DNA of 64,000 nt from Kumtagia ephedrae (GTDB taxonomy: Bacteria > Pseudomonadota > Alphaproteobacteria > Rhizobiales > Rhizobiaceae), in the NCBI RefSeq assembly GCF_003012745.1, contig NZ_PXYK01000020.1:62001-126000 (forward strand), read 5' to 3'. Position 1 is the first letter of the stretch; every line of letters begins with the position of its first letter. Shown piece after piece: positions 43,429 through 54,251 of this stretch. Under the pieces are notes generated by a model that ran no database searches, was not told the DNA's origin, and was given only the letters and a program-made list of their open reading frames with translations. The position numbers were made by a program, and so were the translations under genes.

Positions 43429-44313
43429 CTACGGGCGGGCATTGGTTGCCCGCCGCCGCACCGCCTCGTCCATCTTCAAGTCGATGAAGGATTTGGCGTG
43501 CCGGGCGAGCGGCATGTTGTCGGTCCAGGTATCGCGCCAGATCGCGCAGGCGAGCGACAGGGCTTCGTCCACCACCTTGCTGGAGAAGGATTCGAAGGTG
43601 ATGTCGCGGGCGTAGCCGATGTCCAGCAGCGCGTCGAAGATGCGGTCGAAATCGATGGTGCCGTCGCCGAGATAGCCGCGATTGCTCTCGCCGATGTGGA
43701 AATAACCGATCTTGTCGCCGGCCAGGCGGATCGCCGCCGCAGGATTGGCCTCCTCGATGTTCATGTGGAAGGTGTCGAGGTGCAGCCTGACATGATCGGA
43801 CCCTGTCGCGGCGATGAAGTCGAGGCCCTGCGCGGTGGTATTGAGGAGATTGGTCTCGAACCGGTTGACCACCTCGAGCACCAGGTCGACGCCGGCGGCC
43901 TTGGCCACATCGGACGTCCCGGCGATAGCCGCGACGCTGTTCTTGCGCCCGCGGTCGGTCGGCATGGTCGAATATTTCGTATGCGCCGAATAGAGAATGC
44001 CGCCGAGTTTTGTGCCGCCCACATCCCTGACCGCAGCGACGGCATCGGCCAGAAGCCGCTCGCCCGCCTGAACCACCGCCTTGTCCTCGCTGGAGACGTC
44101 GGCGCTCGGGGGGAGTCCCATGGTCACCGCGATCTCCAGATCGAGGGCTTGGGCGCGTTTCGCCAGCCTGTCCAGGTCGAATTTCTCGGGCCGCAGATAG
44201 GCGAACTCGATAAGGCGGTAGCCGCAGGCCGCCGAGTTCTCCATGGCCTCCTCGAGCATCGCCTGCGTGCCGCCGCCCGTCCAGACGAACGAATGAATCC
44301 CCAGTCTGCGCAT
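43429..44313 (-). CDS. D-tagatose 3-epimerase-like ketose epimerase
   Basis: A 294-residue TIM barrel of the AP-endonuclease-2/ketose 3-epimerase family. The metal and catalytic residues of D-tagatose 3-epimerase align exactly with a constant offset of 5: Glu147 (VLEVVNRFE), Asp180 (HLDTFHMN), His206 (YFHIGES) and Glu241 (TFESF). It would interconvert ketoses epimeric at C3 (tagatose/sorbose, fructose/psicose). Start after GGGAGGGG. It is divergent from an AraC regulator and CUT1 importer of the same pathway. Confidence 0.9.
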   Translation of the reverse strand: MRRLGIHSFVWTGGGTQAMLEEAMENSAACGYRLIEFAYLRPEKFDLDRLAKRAQALDLEIAVTMGLPPSADVSSEDKAVVQAGERLLADAVAAVRDVGGTKLGGILYSAHTKYSTMPTDRGRKNSVAAIAGTSDVAKAAGVDLVLEVVNRFETNLLNTTAQGLDFIAATGSDHVRLHLDTFHMNIEEANPAAAIRLAGDKIGYFHIGESNRGYLGDGTIDFDRIFDALLDIGYARDITFESFSSKVVDEALSLACAIWRDTWTDNMPLARHAKSFIDLKMDEAVRRRATNARP

Positions 44314-44696
44314 GATCCCCTCCCGGGTAAGTCTGCCTATATATGTTGGGTTACGCGACAAAATAGCCGAAGCAGCCCGATGTCAAGGCCTCGCGGAACC
44401 GCATCGGCACGAACTCGGTCCTCGTGGGAGCATGACGTCCCGATGACGCCAGGAGCGCAATTGCGGGCTACCTACTTCCGACAGAGGGCTCCGACGCCTC
44501 GTGCTGGCGAGCCATGTTTTCAATTGACATGCCCGAGAGAAGCTCTAATTTGTCCTGTTAAACAACATATAGGAAGGACGCGCCCGGGATTGCACTAGGC
44601 CTCGCGAAAGGAAGAGGAGCCTTCGCCAGTGCCTGCAGCAGAGAATACGGAGCAGAGTGAGCCCGATGGCTGTGTTACGGGGAGAGGAGCCGTTTC
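44314..44696. promoter_or_regulatory. Divergent promoter region between epimerase and AraC genes
   Basis: This 383-base gap has no gene. Two AT-rich half-sites in opposite orientation, cctatatatgtt at 44336-44347 and aacatatagg at 44564-44573, flank the region and may be AraC or ROK binding sites. A ttgaca at 44524-44529 resembles a -35 box, but a good -10 at the right spacing is not clear. Confidence 0.45.
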
Positions 44697-45674
44697 ATGA
44701 AGGCCGATCCGAGGATCGTTCCGGATTTCGAGATGATCATATGCCCGCCCGCCGAATCCTTCCGGTGGAACATGCACGACTACCCGTTCCACAAGGCGAA
44801 ATGGCACTATCACCCGGAATACGAACTGCATCTGACCCGCGCCACGTCCGGCGTCATGATGGTCGGCGATCACATCGGCGAGTTCGAGCCGGGCTGCCTG
44901 GTCCTGACCGGGCCCAACGTCCCGCATAACTGGGTCAGCGACATCGAGCCGGGCACGCTGATCCGCAACCGCGACATGCTCATCCAGTTCAGCGCCGAAT
45001 GGGCAAATCGCGTCACCGGCTTCTGCCCGGAGCTCGGCTCCATCCGGGAGCTGTATGACGACGCCGTCCATGGGGTGGAGTTCACCGGCGCGACGGCGGT
45101 GGCAGGGCAGCGGCTCCTGGCCCAGATCGGCTCGGCGCGCGGTGCGGACCGCGTGGTCCTGTTCCTCCAGCTCATGATCGCGCTTTCCCGCAATCCCGCC
45201 GAACGGCGGCGGCTTTCGCGGCTCGCGCCGGCGGCGGCGCGGCTCGAGCTTCCTCCGGAACTCGATGTCGCCATGCGGCATGTGCTGGAGCACTACAGCG
45301 AGGCGATCGACCTCGCCTCCGTGGCCAGGCTGTGCGGGCTGGAACCGCAGGCCTTCTCCCGCTTCTTCAAGCGACACACCGGGCACACCTTCGCGCGCTA
45401 CGTGATCCTTGCGCGCATCTACGCCGCCTGCTCGCTGCTGATCCAGACCTACCAGCCGATTACCGACATCTGCTTCGCCGTCGGCTTCAACAACGTCGCC
45501 AATTTCAACAGGCAGTTCTTCAAGATCTGCGGCCGCACGCCGTCCGACTACCGCCGCAACGCCCATATGATCGGAACGCTGGCCCGCGCCGACCCCTTCC
45601 GAGACATCGGCGCCTATCGCCTGGAAGAACGGCAGCCGGCGGAAAAGTATAGATCGGCTTCAAACCGCGCGTAG
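44697..45674 (+). CDS. AraC-family regulator with cupin sensor domain
   Basis: A 325-residue regulator: an N-terminal cupin-like domain (WHYHPEYELHLTRATSGVMMVGDHIGEFEPG, with two HxH-like histidines; long strand split) and a C-terminal AraC helix-turn-helix pair (IDLASVARLCGLEPQAFSRFF, then DICFAVGFNNVANFNRQFF). Start after GGAGAGGAG. It lies directly upstream of the CUT1 operon and divergent from the epimerase, so it probably activates polyol uptake in response to the substrate. Confidence 0.9.
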   Translation: MKADPRIVPDFEMIICPPAESFRWNMHDYPFHKAKWHYHPEYELHLTRATSGVMMVGDHIGEFEPGCLVLTGPNVPHNWVSDIEPGTLIRNRDMLIQFSAEWANRVTGFCPELGSIRELYDDAVHGVEFTGATAVAGQRLLAQIGSARGADRVVLFLQLMIALSRNPAERRRLSRLAPAAARLELPPELDVAMRHVLEHYSEAIDLASVARLCGLEPQAFSRFFKRHTGHTFARYVILARIYAACSLLIQTYQPITDICFAVGFNNVANFNRQFFKICGRTPSDYRRNAHMIGTLARADPFRDIGAYRLEERQPAEKYRSASNRA

Positions 45675-45885
45675 CGGCGCCGGCCGCCGGTCCATAAGCT
45701 CGATGGACGCTACCGGATCGGCGCGACGGAAGACCGCCGCAACGATCGGGTAAATGCGGAACGAATGCTCGAACGCCGGGAGGAGCCGTGCGGCCGGGCT
45801 TTCCAAGACGCTGAAGAACAATCCGGCGTGGGGAATGAGCTTGGCGGCGACCCGCCGCGAGCGCTGGAAAACACAGGAGGAGTGT

Positions 45886-47319
45886 ATGTTCAGACGAAGT
45901 GGAACGATTGTCGCCGCACTGGCGGCGGGCCTGCTCGCGACCGCGGCACCGGCCATGGCCGACTTCTGGTCGGACGCCGGCGCGAAATACCAGGGCGTGA
46001 CGCTGCACGGCGTGACCGAGAGCACGCCGCCGTCCAACTACATCAAGGACGTGCTTGCCCCCGCCTTCGAGAAGGCGACCGGCATCAAGGTCGAGATCGA
46101 AACGACGTCCTGGGACCAGATGTACGATAAGGCCATCAAGGACATGGAAGCCAAGACCGGCATCTATGACATGGTCTATATCGAGCAGGACATCATCTAC
46201 GCCTATCTTGCCCGCGACTTCCTCGTCGACATCACGAAGTCGCTGAAGGACGACCCGTCGCTCAAGGCGCCGGACTTCGACGAAAGCCGCTTCACCACCT
46301 TCGCCAACTACTTCAAGAATGCCGACGGCGACCTGTTCGGCATCCCGATGGAAGCCTTCATCAAGCTCTACCTCTACCGCACGGACCTGTTCAACGATCC
46401 GGCGATCAAGGAGGCCTTCAAGAAGGAGACCGGCAAGGACCTGGCCCCCGCCAAGACCCATGAGGACTACACGCAGATCGCCGAGTTCTTCACCAAGTGG
46501 GGCAAGGACAACGGCAAGGAAATCTGGGGCTCGACCGCCCAGGCGCATACCGGCCACCCCGCGTCCTGGTACGAGTTCTTCGAATCCGTCGCGCCGACCT
46601 TCGGCGTCTACAATTGGGGCATCGACGCATCGAAGAACTACGCCGCCTCCGTCGCCGAGGGCGGCTCCATGAACAGCGACAAGGCCAAGACCGCGCTGAA
46701 ATGGTGGCTGCACCTGCGCGACATCGCGCCGCCGGAATCGGCCGCCAGCACCTGGACCGAAGTCGGCACGACCTTCGCCGCCGGGCGCGCCGCCCAAGGT
46801 TTCGTCTACGGCGAGAACGCCGCCTGGATCGCGTCCGACGCCGAGAAGTCGAAGGTGGTCGGCAATGTCGGCGTGGCCCTGCCGCCGGTGGAACCAGGCG
46901 TGATGGAGGAGGCCGAGGCCGGCAAGGGTTATATCGGCTACTATGACGGCGGCGCCTTCGGCCTGCCGGTCACCTCCAAGAACAAGGAAGCAGCCCTGCT
47001 CTTCCTGCAATATATCGGCCAGGACTCCGTCCAAGGCGACTGGGCGGTCGCGGCACCACGCATCACCAACACGGCGACCTACGATGATCCAAAGGTCATC
47101 GAAATGGATAAGACGCTCGGCGGCTACTACACCATGCTCAAGGACCAGGGAAAGCTGTTCGCCGGCGCTCCGCCCTATCCGTTCCACGCCCAAGTGCGCG
47201 AGGCCACCGCACCGATCTTCTACAGGATCCTGACCGGCGAGGTCGGGCCTGACGAAGGTCTCGACCAGATGGCCGCGGCCGCCGAGGCCGAACTGAAGAA
47301 TCTCGGTTACCGCAAGTAG
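45886..47319 (+). CDS. Extracellular solute-binding protein (CUT1 sugar/polyol)
   Basis: A 477-residue periplasmic binding protein with a Sec signal peptide ([24 protein letters not shown]) and a family 1 body ([29 protein letters not shown]). The ATG follows AGGAGGAG. It is longer than usual, as in sorbitol/mannitol-type binding proteins. A stem-loop follows the gene. With the polyol dehydrogenase downstream it likely binds a polyol such as xylitol, sorbitol or galactitol. Confidence 0.93.
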   Translation: MFRRSGTIVAALAAGLLATAAPAMADFWSDAGAKYQGVTLHGVTESTPPSNYIKDVLAPAFEKATGIKVEIETTSWDQMYDKAIKDMEAKTGIYDMVYIEQDIIYAYLARDFLVDITKSLKDDPSLKAPDFDESRFTTFANYFKNADGDLFGIPMEAFIKLYLYRTDLFNDPAIKEAFKKETGKDLAPAKTHEDYTQIAEFFTKWGKDNGKEIWGSTAQAHTGHPASWYEFFESVAPTFGVYNWGIDASKNYAASVAEGGSMNSDKAKTALKWWLHLRDIAPPESAASTWTEVGTTFAAGRAAQGFVYGENAAWIASDAEKSKVVGNVGVALPPVEPGVMEEAEAGKGYIGYYDGGAFGLPVTSKNKEAALLFLQYIGQDSVQGDWAVAAPRITNTATYDDPKVIEMDKTLGGYYTMLKDQGKLFAGAPPYPFHAQVREATAPIFYRILTGEVGPDEGLDQMAAAAEAELKNLGYRK

Positions 47320-47340
47320 TCCAACCTCCCAAGGACTCCA

Positions 47341-47367
47341 CGGGCCGCCGCCGGGCGCGGCGGCCCG
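47341..47367 (+). promoter_or_regulatory. Intercistronic stem-loop after the binding-protein gene
   Basis: An 11-bp perfect stem (cgggccgccgc at 47341-47351 and gcggcggcccg at 47357-47367) with a 5-base loop and no T run. It sits at the same place as the hairpin in the CUT2 operon and probably stabilises the binding-protein mRNA. Confidence 0.65.
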
Positions 47368-47433
47368 AATGCGCATCCGACGCCACGCGGCGTGCGGAAC
47401 TGCCGGGCAGACCGGCGCCAGGAGAGTGGTTTC

Positions 47434-48315
47434 ATGCGATCAAACAGGGTGGGCTGGCTGCTCCTCGCCCCGACGATTCTCATCCTGGCCGTGTTCGGCA
47501 TCGTGCCCTTTCTCTACGTCCTCTACGTCGCGTTCCACCAGTGGAATCCGTTCGGTGCCAATCCGAACATGATCTATAACGGCGCCGACAATTTCCGCCG
47601 TCTGGTCTTCGACGCGGAATTTCTCACCTCCGTCTGGTTCACGCTGAAGTTCGCCTTCTTCGCCGTGGCCAGCGAGGTCGCGCTCGGCTATCTGCTCGCG
47701 CAGCTCTTCATGAAGGATTCCCCCGGCAAGGGTTTCTTCCGCACCATCCACACGCTGCCGCTGATCGTGGCGCCGATCGTGGTGGGATCGGTGTGGCGGC
47801 TGATGACGACGCCCAGCATCGGCATCATCCCCTACCTGCTGAACGACTGGTTCGGCTACGACCTCAACATCGGCCGCGACGCCACCTCGGCCTTCGTCAT
47901 CACCGTCATCATGGATATCTGGCACTGGACTCCGCTGGTGACGCTGACGCTGCTGGCCGCGCTGGTGTCGCTGCCCAAGGAGCCTTTCGAGCAGGCGCAG
48001 ATCGACGGCGCCAACCGCTGGCAGATCTTCTGGCACGTCACCCTGCCGATGATCCGCCCGGCGATCCTGGCGACCGTGTTCATCCGTCTCATGGACGCGC
48101 TGCGCACCGTCGACGAAGTGTGGATGCTGACCGGCGGCGGCCCCGGCGCGGCAACCCGCTATGTCGGGTTGCACATCTGGAAGCTCGTCTTCCCCAAGAC
48201 CGACTACGGCTACGGCTCGGCCATCTCGGTGATCGTGCTCTATCTCACCCTGGTGATGTGCTGGCTGCTCTATGTCGGGCTTGTCGCCCGCCGCGACCGG
48301 AAGAGGCCAAGCTGA
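47434..48315 (+). CDS. Sugar/polyol ABC transporter permease 1 (CUT1)
   Basis: A 293-residue permease with six hydrophobic segments and the BPD_transp_1 EAA-type loop [24 protein letters not shown] near residue 187. Start after AGGAGAG. It ends in TGATG overlap with the second permease. The pair forms the transport channel with the MalK-like ATPase at 50501. Confidence 0.93.
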   Translation: MRSNRVGWLLLAPTILILAVFGIVPFLYVLYVAFHQWNPFGANPNMIYNGADNFRRLVFDAEFLTSVWFTLKFAFFAVASEVALGYLLAQLFMKDSPGKGFFRTIHTLPLIVAPIVVGSVWRLMTTPSIGIIPYLLNDWFGYDLNIGRDATSAFVITVIMDIWHWTPLVTLTLLAALVSLPKEPFEQAQIDGANRWQIFWHVTLPMIRPAILATVFIRLMDALRTVDEVWMLTGGGPGAATRYVGLHIWKLVFPKTDYGYGSAISVIVLYLTLVMCWLLYVGLVARRDRKRPS

Positions 48316-49151
48316 TGCGCGCCGACCGCCCTTATCTCACCGTCCTCCTCTGGACCCTGCTCAGCCTGCTGACGCTGTTCCCGATCTACTGGCTGTTCGT
48401 CATCTCGGTGAAGCCGGCGGTCGAGCTGTTTACCACCCCGAGCGTGCTGCTCGATACGGTCTACTGGAACAACTACGTCAAGGTGCTCAACGACAGCACG
48501 CTGCGCCGCTACATGTACAACTCGATCGTCATCTCGTCCGGCAACGCGCTGCTTGTGACCACGCTCGCCTTCATGGCGTGCTACGCGCTGTCGCGCTTCG
48601 ATCTCGCCGGCAAGGAGAACATCTTCTTCTGGACGATCACCAACCGCATGGCGCCGGCCGCCGTGTTCCTGCTGCCGTTCTTCCTCTTGTTCACGCAGGT
48701 CTTCGTGATCGGCGACTGGAAGCTCTACGACACCAAGATCGGCATGATCCTGCTCTACTGCACCTTCAACCTGCCCTTCGCCATCTGGACGCTGAGGCCG
48801 ACCATCGACGCCATTCCGAAGGAGCTGGACGAGGCGGCGACGGTCGACGGCGCCTCGACCTGGCAGGTCATCCGCGAGGTCATCTTCCCGCTGGCCCGGC
48901 CGGGCCTGGCCGTCACCCTCATCCTCACCTGGGTGTTCGCCTGGAACGAGTTCCTGTTGGCGGCGACGCTGACGAGTTTCAACGCCCGCACCATCACCAC
49001 CGGCCTGTCGGAATACGTCACCACCACCGGAACCGAATGGGGCACCATGGCGTCGATCGCCATCATTACCCTGGTGCCGGCCCTGATCGTCTTTTCGGTG
49101 GTGCAGCGCCAGATCGTCGCCGGCCTGACTTTCGGCGCGGTCAAGGAGTAG
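48315..49151 (+). CDS. Sugar/polyol ABC transporter permease 2 (CUT1)
   Basis: A 278-residue permease of the MalG type with six hydrophobic segments and the EAA loop [25 protein letters not shown]. The ATG overlaps the stop of permease 1 by one base. The C-terminus [12 protein letters not shown] is typical of this group. It partners permease 1. Confidence 0.93.
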   Translation: MRADRPYLTVLLWTLLSLLTLFPIYWLFVISVKPAVELFTTPSVLLDTVYWNNYVKVLNDSTLRRYMYNSIVISSGNALLVTTLAFMACYALSRFDLAGKENIFFWTITNRMAPAAVFLLPFFLLFTQVFVIGDWKLYDTKIGMILLYCTFNLPFAIWTLRPTIDAIPKELDEAATVDGASTWQVIREVIFPLARPGLAVTLILTWVFAWNEFLLAATLTSFNARTITTGLSEYVTTTGTEWGTMASIAIITLVPALIVFSVVQRQIVAGLTFGAVKE

Positions 49152-49155
49152 GATA

Positions 49156-49395
49156 ATGAAGCACGCCGCCGACCTCGACCAGGCCGACGAAGAGGCCGGT
49201 ACGCTCGCCGCCACGCCGGAGCGCACCGGCTTCCTGCCGATCGTCACCAACTGGTTCGACCGCGTGTTCATAGGCATTTACCTGTTCGTCGCGCTCGAAT
49301 TGTTGTGGATGCGCTTTCTGGAGCAGGCCATACCGCTCACGGTCTGCCATGTTCTGGCGCTGGCGCTCGGAGCGCTGATCGTCTGGCGTGGATAG
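49156..49395 (+). CDS. Small membrane protein within the polyol ABC operon
   Basis: A 79-residue protein with two hydrophobic segments (RVFIGIYLFVALELLWMRFL and LTVCHVLALALGALIVWRG) after an acidic cytoplasmic N-terminus. It starts 4 bases after the permease stop and precedes the dehydrogenase. Small two-helix proteins in this position (comparable to DUF2160 in glycerol importers) may be accessory transporter subunits; I do not recognise the family with certainty. The length and topology suggest it stays in the inner membrane. Confidence 0.75.
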   Translation: MKHAADLDQADEEAGTLAATPERTGFLPIVTNWFDRVFIGIYLFVALELLWMRFLEQAIPLTVCHVLALALGALIVWRG

Positions 49396-49407
49396 CAAAC
49401 GGAAACC

Positions 49408-49424
49408 GGGGCGCGCCGCGCCCC
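49408..49424 (+). promoter_or_regulatory. Short GC-rich hairpin
   Basis: ggggcgcg-c-cgcgcccc forms an 8-bp stem with a single-base centre between the small membrane protein and the dehydrogenase. There is no T run, so it is not a terminator; it may tune expression within the operon. Confidence 0.45.
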
Positions 49425-49446
49425 GAACAAGCAGGGATACCCGACC

Positions 49447-50490
49447 ATGAAATCGCTGGTCCTCGAAGAGAAGCTGAAACTGTCGCTGCGGGATTTCCCG
49501 ATCGAGCGCGAGGAGACGCTGGGTCCGCGCGACGTGCGCATAAAGCTGCACACCGTCGGCATCTGCGGCTCGGACGTCCACTACTATACCCATGGCGGCG
49601 CCGGCATCTTCCAGGTGCGGGCACCGATGATCCTCGGCCACGAGGCGTCCGGCACGGTGATCGAAGCCGGAAGCGAGGTTTCGACCCTCAAGGTCGGCGA
49701 CCGCGTCTGCATGGAACCCGGCATTCCCGACCCCAACAGCCGCGCGACGCGCCTCGGCCTCTACAATGTCGATCCCGCCGTGCGCTTCTGGGCGACGCCG
49801 CCGGTGCACGGCGTGCTGCGGCCGACCGTCGTGCATCCGGAAAACTTCACCTTCAAGCTTCCCGACAACGTCTCCTTCGCCGAGGCAGCGATGGTCGAGC
49901 CGCTGGCCGTCGGCGTGCATGCCGCCACCAAGGCTCAGGTGAAGCCCGGCGACGTCGCCCTGGTGATCGGCGCAGGGCCCATCGGCCTGGTCACTGCGCT
50001 GGCGGCGCTCGCCGCCGGCTGCGCCAAGGTGTTCGTGTCCGACATCGACGACAGCAAGCTCGAGCTGGCGGCGAAGCTCGGTACGATCACGCCGGTCAAC
50101 GTCTCAAGGCAGGATCTGACCCAGGAGATCCTGACCGCGACCGACGGCTGGGGCGTCGAGATCGTCTTCGAATGCGCCGGCAGCCCGCGCGCCGCCGAGG
50201 CGGTCTTCGACGCGCTCTGCCCGGCGGGCCGGGTGGTCTTCATCGGCGTGCAGATGCACCCGATCGCCTACGACGTCGGCAAGGCGATGGTGCGCGAGGC
50301 GCGTGTCGAGCACGTGTTCCGCTACGCCCACGTCTTCCCGCGCTGCGTCGCCATGCTGTCGTCCGGCGCGATCGACGTGAAGCCGCTGATCACCCGCACC
50401 TTCGGCTTCGAGGAGAGCGTTCGCGCCTTCGAGATCGCCGCGTCGGCACCGAAGGGCGAGGTAAAGATGCAGATCGAACTACCGCAATAG
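49447..50490 (+). CDS. Zinc-dependent polyol dehydrogenase (xylitol/sorbitol dehydrogenase family)
   Basis: A 347-residue medium-chain dehydrogenase. Catalytic zinc residues are Cys in [12 protein letters not shown], His in GHEASG and Glu in AMVEPLAVG; the NAD loop is [11 protein letters not shown] around residue 176. The structural zinc cluster of four cysteines is absent (the region reads [19 protein letters not shown]), as in many sorbitol/xylitol dehydrogenases. It oxidises an imported polyol at C2 to a ketose. It is embedded in the CUT1 operon. Confidence 0.92.
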   Translation: MKSLVLEEKLKLSLRDFPIEREETLGPRDVRIKLHTVGICGSDVHYYTHGGAGIFQVRAPMILGHEASGTVIEAGSEVSTLKVGDRVCMEPGIPDPNSRATRLGLYNVDPAVRFWATPPVHGVLRPTVVHPENFTFKLPDNVSFAEAAMVEPLAVGVHAATKAQVKPGDVALVIGAGPIGLVTALAALAAGCAKVFVSDIDDSKLELAAKLGTITPVNVSRQDLTQEILTATDGWGVEIVFECAGSPRAAEAVFDALCPAGRVVFIGVQMHPIAYDVGKAMVREARVEHVFRYAHVFPRCVAMLSSGAIDVKPLITRTFGFEESVRAFEIAASAPKGEVKMQIELPQ

Positions 50491-50500
50491 AGGAAGCCAC

Positions 50501-51562
<1,062 letters not shown>

Positions 51563-51565
51563 CGG

Positions 51566-52093
51566 TCAGTCGAGGGATGCGACCCAGTCCATCAGCGCCG
51601 CAAGGTCCAGCGGCAGCGTCGTGTCGACGCTGAACAGCGGCCAGGTGCCGAGCGGCGTCGCATGGCAGGCAAGCTCGATCAACTCGGGCACGTAGGCCTC
51701 GCCAAGATGGCCGGCATGGCGCGACGACAGCCTCGACCGGTAGCGTTTTCCGATCGCGGCAGGCGGCGCGTGGCACCATATTTCGGCGGTGCGGGAGACT
51801 TTCGCGTTCTCCAGATGGGTGTTCAGCACGGCAGCAGGCTGGAAGCCGAACCAGGCGTCGATGACGGTAGTGCTGCCTTCCGGAAAATCGCCGATCAGCG
51901 CGAAAATCGCCTGGTAGCTCGCCTTGCCGAGCAGGCGGTTGTAGTCGCGGTCGCCGGTGCCGAGATGGGCGAAGAACGCCTCCTTGACCGTGTCGAGCGT
52001 CAGCAGCGGCCAGCCGCCGGCGTCGGCCAGCGCGCGGGCGACGGTGCTCTTTCCCGATGCCGGCACGCCGTTGACCAGAAGCACGCGCTTCAT
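51566..52093 (-). CDS. P-loop kinase (AAA_33/gluconokinase-like)
   Basis: A 175-residue small P-loop protein with Walker A GVPASGKST at residues 9-17, a LTLDTVKEAFF lid-type region, and a conserved VIDAWFG strand. Similar proteins phosphorylate small molecules or nucleotides. It is the last of three genes with the ROK kinase and aldolase (gaps of 4 bases), so it may phosphorylate an intermediate of that pathway. Confidence 0.75.
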   Translation of the reverse strand: MKRVLLVNGVPASGKSTVARALADAGGWPLLTLDTVKEAFFAHLGTGDRDYNRLLGKASYQAIFALIGDFPEGSTTVIDAWFGFQPAAVLNTHLENAKVSRTAEIWCHAPPAAIGKRYRSRLSSRHAGHLGEAYVPELIELACHATPLGTWPLFSVDTTLPLDLAALMDWVASLD

Positions 52094-52097
52094 CGGG

Positions 52098-52967
52098 CTA
52101 TCCTTGCCGGCTCAAGGCCGCCAGGCCGGCGCCGATGACGCCGGCGCGGTCGCCCAGCATGGCCGGCGCGACCGGGCATCGATACCATACGGCCTCGACC
52201 GGAATTTCCGCGAGGGCTTCGTGCATGGCAGCTCCCAGCCCGCCGCCGAGCACGACCACGTCGGGGTCGAGGGCGGCGATCGCCGTGTCAACGGCGAAAC
52301 GCATCGGCCCGGCCCAGGCGTCCAGCACCGACCTGGCTGCTTCCGATCCTTTGCGGGCCTCTTCGAGCAGCCGGTCCACGGACGTCGCCGTCGGCAACCC
52401 CGCGGCGGCCAGATGATCGGCCAGCGCCGTGCCCGAGCTGGTGGTTTCGACGCAGCCGCGCCGCCCGCACAGGCAGCGCGCGCCGTTCTTGTCTACGGTC
52501 AGATGGCCGAGCTGGCCGGCCGCCGCCTTGCCCCGCAAGATCCTGCCCTCGGCAAGCACGGCGCCGCCGATGCCGGTGCCGATGGTGAACATGACAGCCG
52601 TTCCGGCCGACCGGGCGGAACCTACGGCATGCTCGGCCAAAAGCGCCATGTTGCCGTCGTTGTCGAGCACGACCGGCCGACCGAAGGTTTTGCCGAGGAT
52701 GTTGCCGAGATCGATGCCGGAGAGATCGACGTAGCCGCCGGACATCATGCGATTATGCCTGATGTCGACGCGTCCCGGCACGCCGATGCCGACCGCGTCC
52801 ACCGTCGCATCGTCGAGGGCGCGCACGAGGTCTTCTATCTGCGCGCAGACCAGCTCCGGCGCGCCCGCCGTCGGCTGTTCCAGCCGGGCCAGCACCGCAC
52901 CGGCCGCGTCGATCCGCGCGGCGCGGATGCGGGTTCCGCCGACATCGACGCCGACCGCGGTGGCCAT
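52098..52967 (-). CDS. ROK-family sugar kinase
   Basis: A 289-residue ROK kinase: phosphate loop VGVDVGGTRIRAA at the start, catalytic region VLDNDGNMALLAEH (Asp in place of D105 of glucokinase-like proteins), GTGIGGAVLAEGRILRG and an intact zinc motif CLCGRRGCVET. It phosphorylates a hexose or amino sugar. It follows the aldolase gene by 4 bases, so the pathway is phosphorylate then cleave. Confidence 0.9.
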   Translation of the reverse strand: MATAVGVDVGGTRIRAARIDAAGAVLARLEQPTAGAPELVCAQIEDLVRALDDATVDAVGIGVPGRVDIRHNRMMSGGYVDLSGIDLGNILGKTFGRPVVLDNDGNMALLAEHAVGSARSAGTAVMFTIGTGIGGAVLAEGRILRGKAAAGQLGHLTVDKNGARCLCGRRGCVETTSSGTALADHLAAAGLPTATSVDRLLEEARKGSEAARSVLDAWAGPMRFAVDTAIAALDPDVVVLGGGLGAAMHEALAEIPVEAVWYRCPVAPAMLGDRAGVIGAGLAALSRQG

Positions 52968-52971
52968 GGGA

Positions 52972-53883
52972 TCAGGCGGCCGCGCCGGTGCGGGGATAGC
53001 GATCCAGCACCGCCTGGATCTGCCTGAGCCGCGGCACCGCCCGGCTCACCAGCAGCTCGCGCTGGCGATCGCGGTCGAGCGAGACGCAGTCCTTCCACAG
53101 CGCGCGTCCGGCGATGACGCCCGCGGCGCCGTTCGCCATGGCGATCTCGACCTGGCCGAGAAACGTCTCGTGATCTACCCCGGCCGACAGGACCGACCAG
53201 GGCACCGACCCGCACATGGCGGTGATCGCCGCGCAGGACTCTTCACTGCCGGGATAGGGCAGCTTCAGCACTTTTGCACCGGCATCGAGGCAAAGCCGCG
53301 TGCCGCCCTCGATCAGCGACGGAAACTTTTCCGCATAGGCCGCCTTGTCCTCGCCGGGCAGCGCGTAGGTCAGGAATTCCACCACCAGCAGCAGATCCTC
53401 GCGGGCGAAATCAGCGATGCACTGCTCGATGATCGCCATGTTGTGGCGATTGGCCTCCGGCCGGTCGGAGCGCAGATAAACCATGATCTTGCCGCCCGTG
53501 CCGCCCAGCTCGCGGACACGCCGCGCGGTCAGGCCAGGCGTAAGCCGCGACAGCCAATAACCGTTTGCGTCGGTGTCGTAGCCGGAAGCGTCGAGGCCGA
53601 TGAGCAGCGCCACGTCGCGCGGCAGCACGCCCTCGTCGACGACGCGCGGCACCGCGCAGACCGCGTCGAGCAATATGCAGGGCGCGTGGCTGGCGAGATA
53701 TCGCACCACGTCGGCCTTGGTGTCGCCCAGCATGCCGTCAGTGATTTTCGCTTCTTCCTCGGGCGTCGCGGCGAGCAGCTTGCGGATGCCGCCGCGCTGG
53801 TCGCAGGCGATCGCCATGATCACGCCGTTCGCCCCGCATATCTGCTGGTAGCCGCGGCGTTCGGAGGTGGTCATTTCGGACAT
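52972..53883 (-). CDS. LacD/YihT-family aldolase
   Basis: A 303-residue class I aldolase of the tagatose-1,6-bisphosphate/6-deoxy-6-sulfofructose-1-phosphate family. The Schiff-base lysine is in AKVLKLPYPG (near residue 225), and the C-terminal PWSVLSAGVDHETF followed by GAAGVIAGRALW is characteristic. It cleaves a ketose 1-phosphate or bisphosphate to DHAP and an aldehyde. First gene of an operon with a ROK kinase and P-loop kinase; a LacI operator-like site lies 75 bases upstream. Confidence 0.85.
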   Translation of the reverse strand: MSEMTTSERRGYQQICGANGVIMAIACDQRGGIRKLLAATPEEEAKITDGMLGDTKADVVRYLASHAPCILLDAVCAVPRVVDEGVLPRDVALLIGLDASGYDTDANGYWLSRLTPGLTARRVRELGGTGGKIMVYLRSDRPEANRHNMAIIEQCIADFAREDLLLVVEFLTYALPGEDKAAYAEKFPSLIEGGTRLCLDAGAKVLKLPYPGSEESCAAITAMCGSVPWSVLSAGVDHETFLGQVEIAMANGAAGVIAGRALWKDCVSLDRDRQRELLVSRAVPRLRQIQAVLDRYPRTGAAA

Positions 53884-53958
53884 GGCGACTTCCCGGTTTC
53901 GCTTGAAAGGACGCTTGGGGCTTTGCGGCCCCGCGCAGTGGCTGCACAATCAGTCACA

Positions 53959-53975
53959 AATTTACTCGTGTCAAT
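53959..53975. promoter_or_regulatory. LacI-type operator upstream of the aldolase operon
   Basis: AATTTACTCGTGTCAAT matches sites at 54112 and 57522. It lies about 75 bases before the aldolase start. Confidence 0.55.
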
Positions 53976-54111
53976 ATTGAAACCAACGTGCGTAAAGTTA
54001 GAGTTCGGAACGCTGCTGCGATCGGCTGCGAACTCCATCTCGCGGCGGACGGACGAGACGCTCGACCGACACTCGTATGAGTCGTACGACTTGCGGCCGT
54101 GGCACTCAGCA

Positions 54112-54128
54112 AATTTACGCATGACAAG
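54112..54128. promoter_or_regulatory. LacI-type operator upstream of the LacI gene
   Basis: AATTTACGCATGACAAG is close to the other two sites (13 of 17 positions shared with 53959). It lies 124 bases before the LacI start, between the divergent aldolase and LacI genes. Confidence 0.55.
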
Positions 54129-54251
54129 ATTTTAGGCTACGCACCAAAGACGTCGACGTTTTGTGTAAAATTTTGCCTTGCGGCCTCTCGTCACCGCGCT
54201 CTATCTAAGCGCCATGGTTTCGGCAACGCGGGCGTCCAGGGCTATCGAACA

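Noticed and set aside
44524-44551. Sigma-70 promoter from the ttgaca at 44524.
   Set aside because: The candidate -10 sequences have poor match or spacing.
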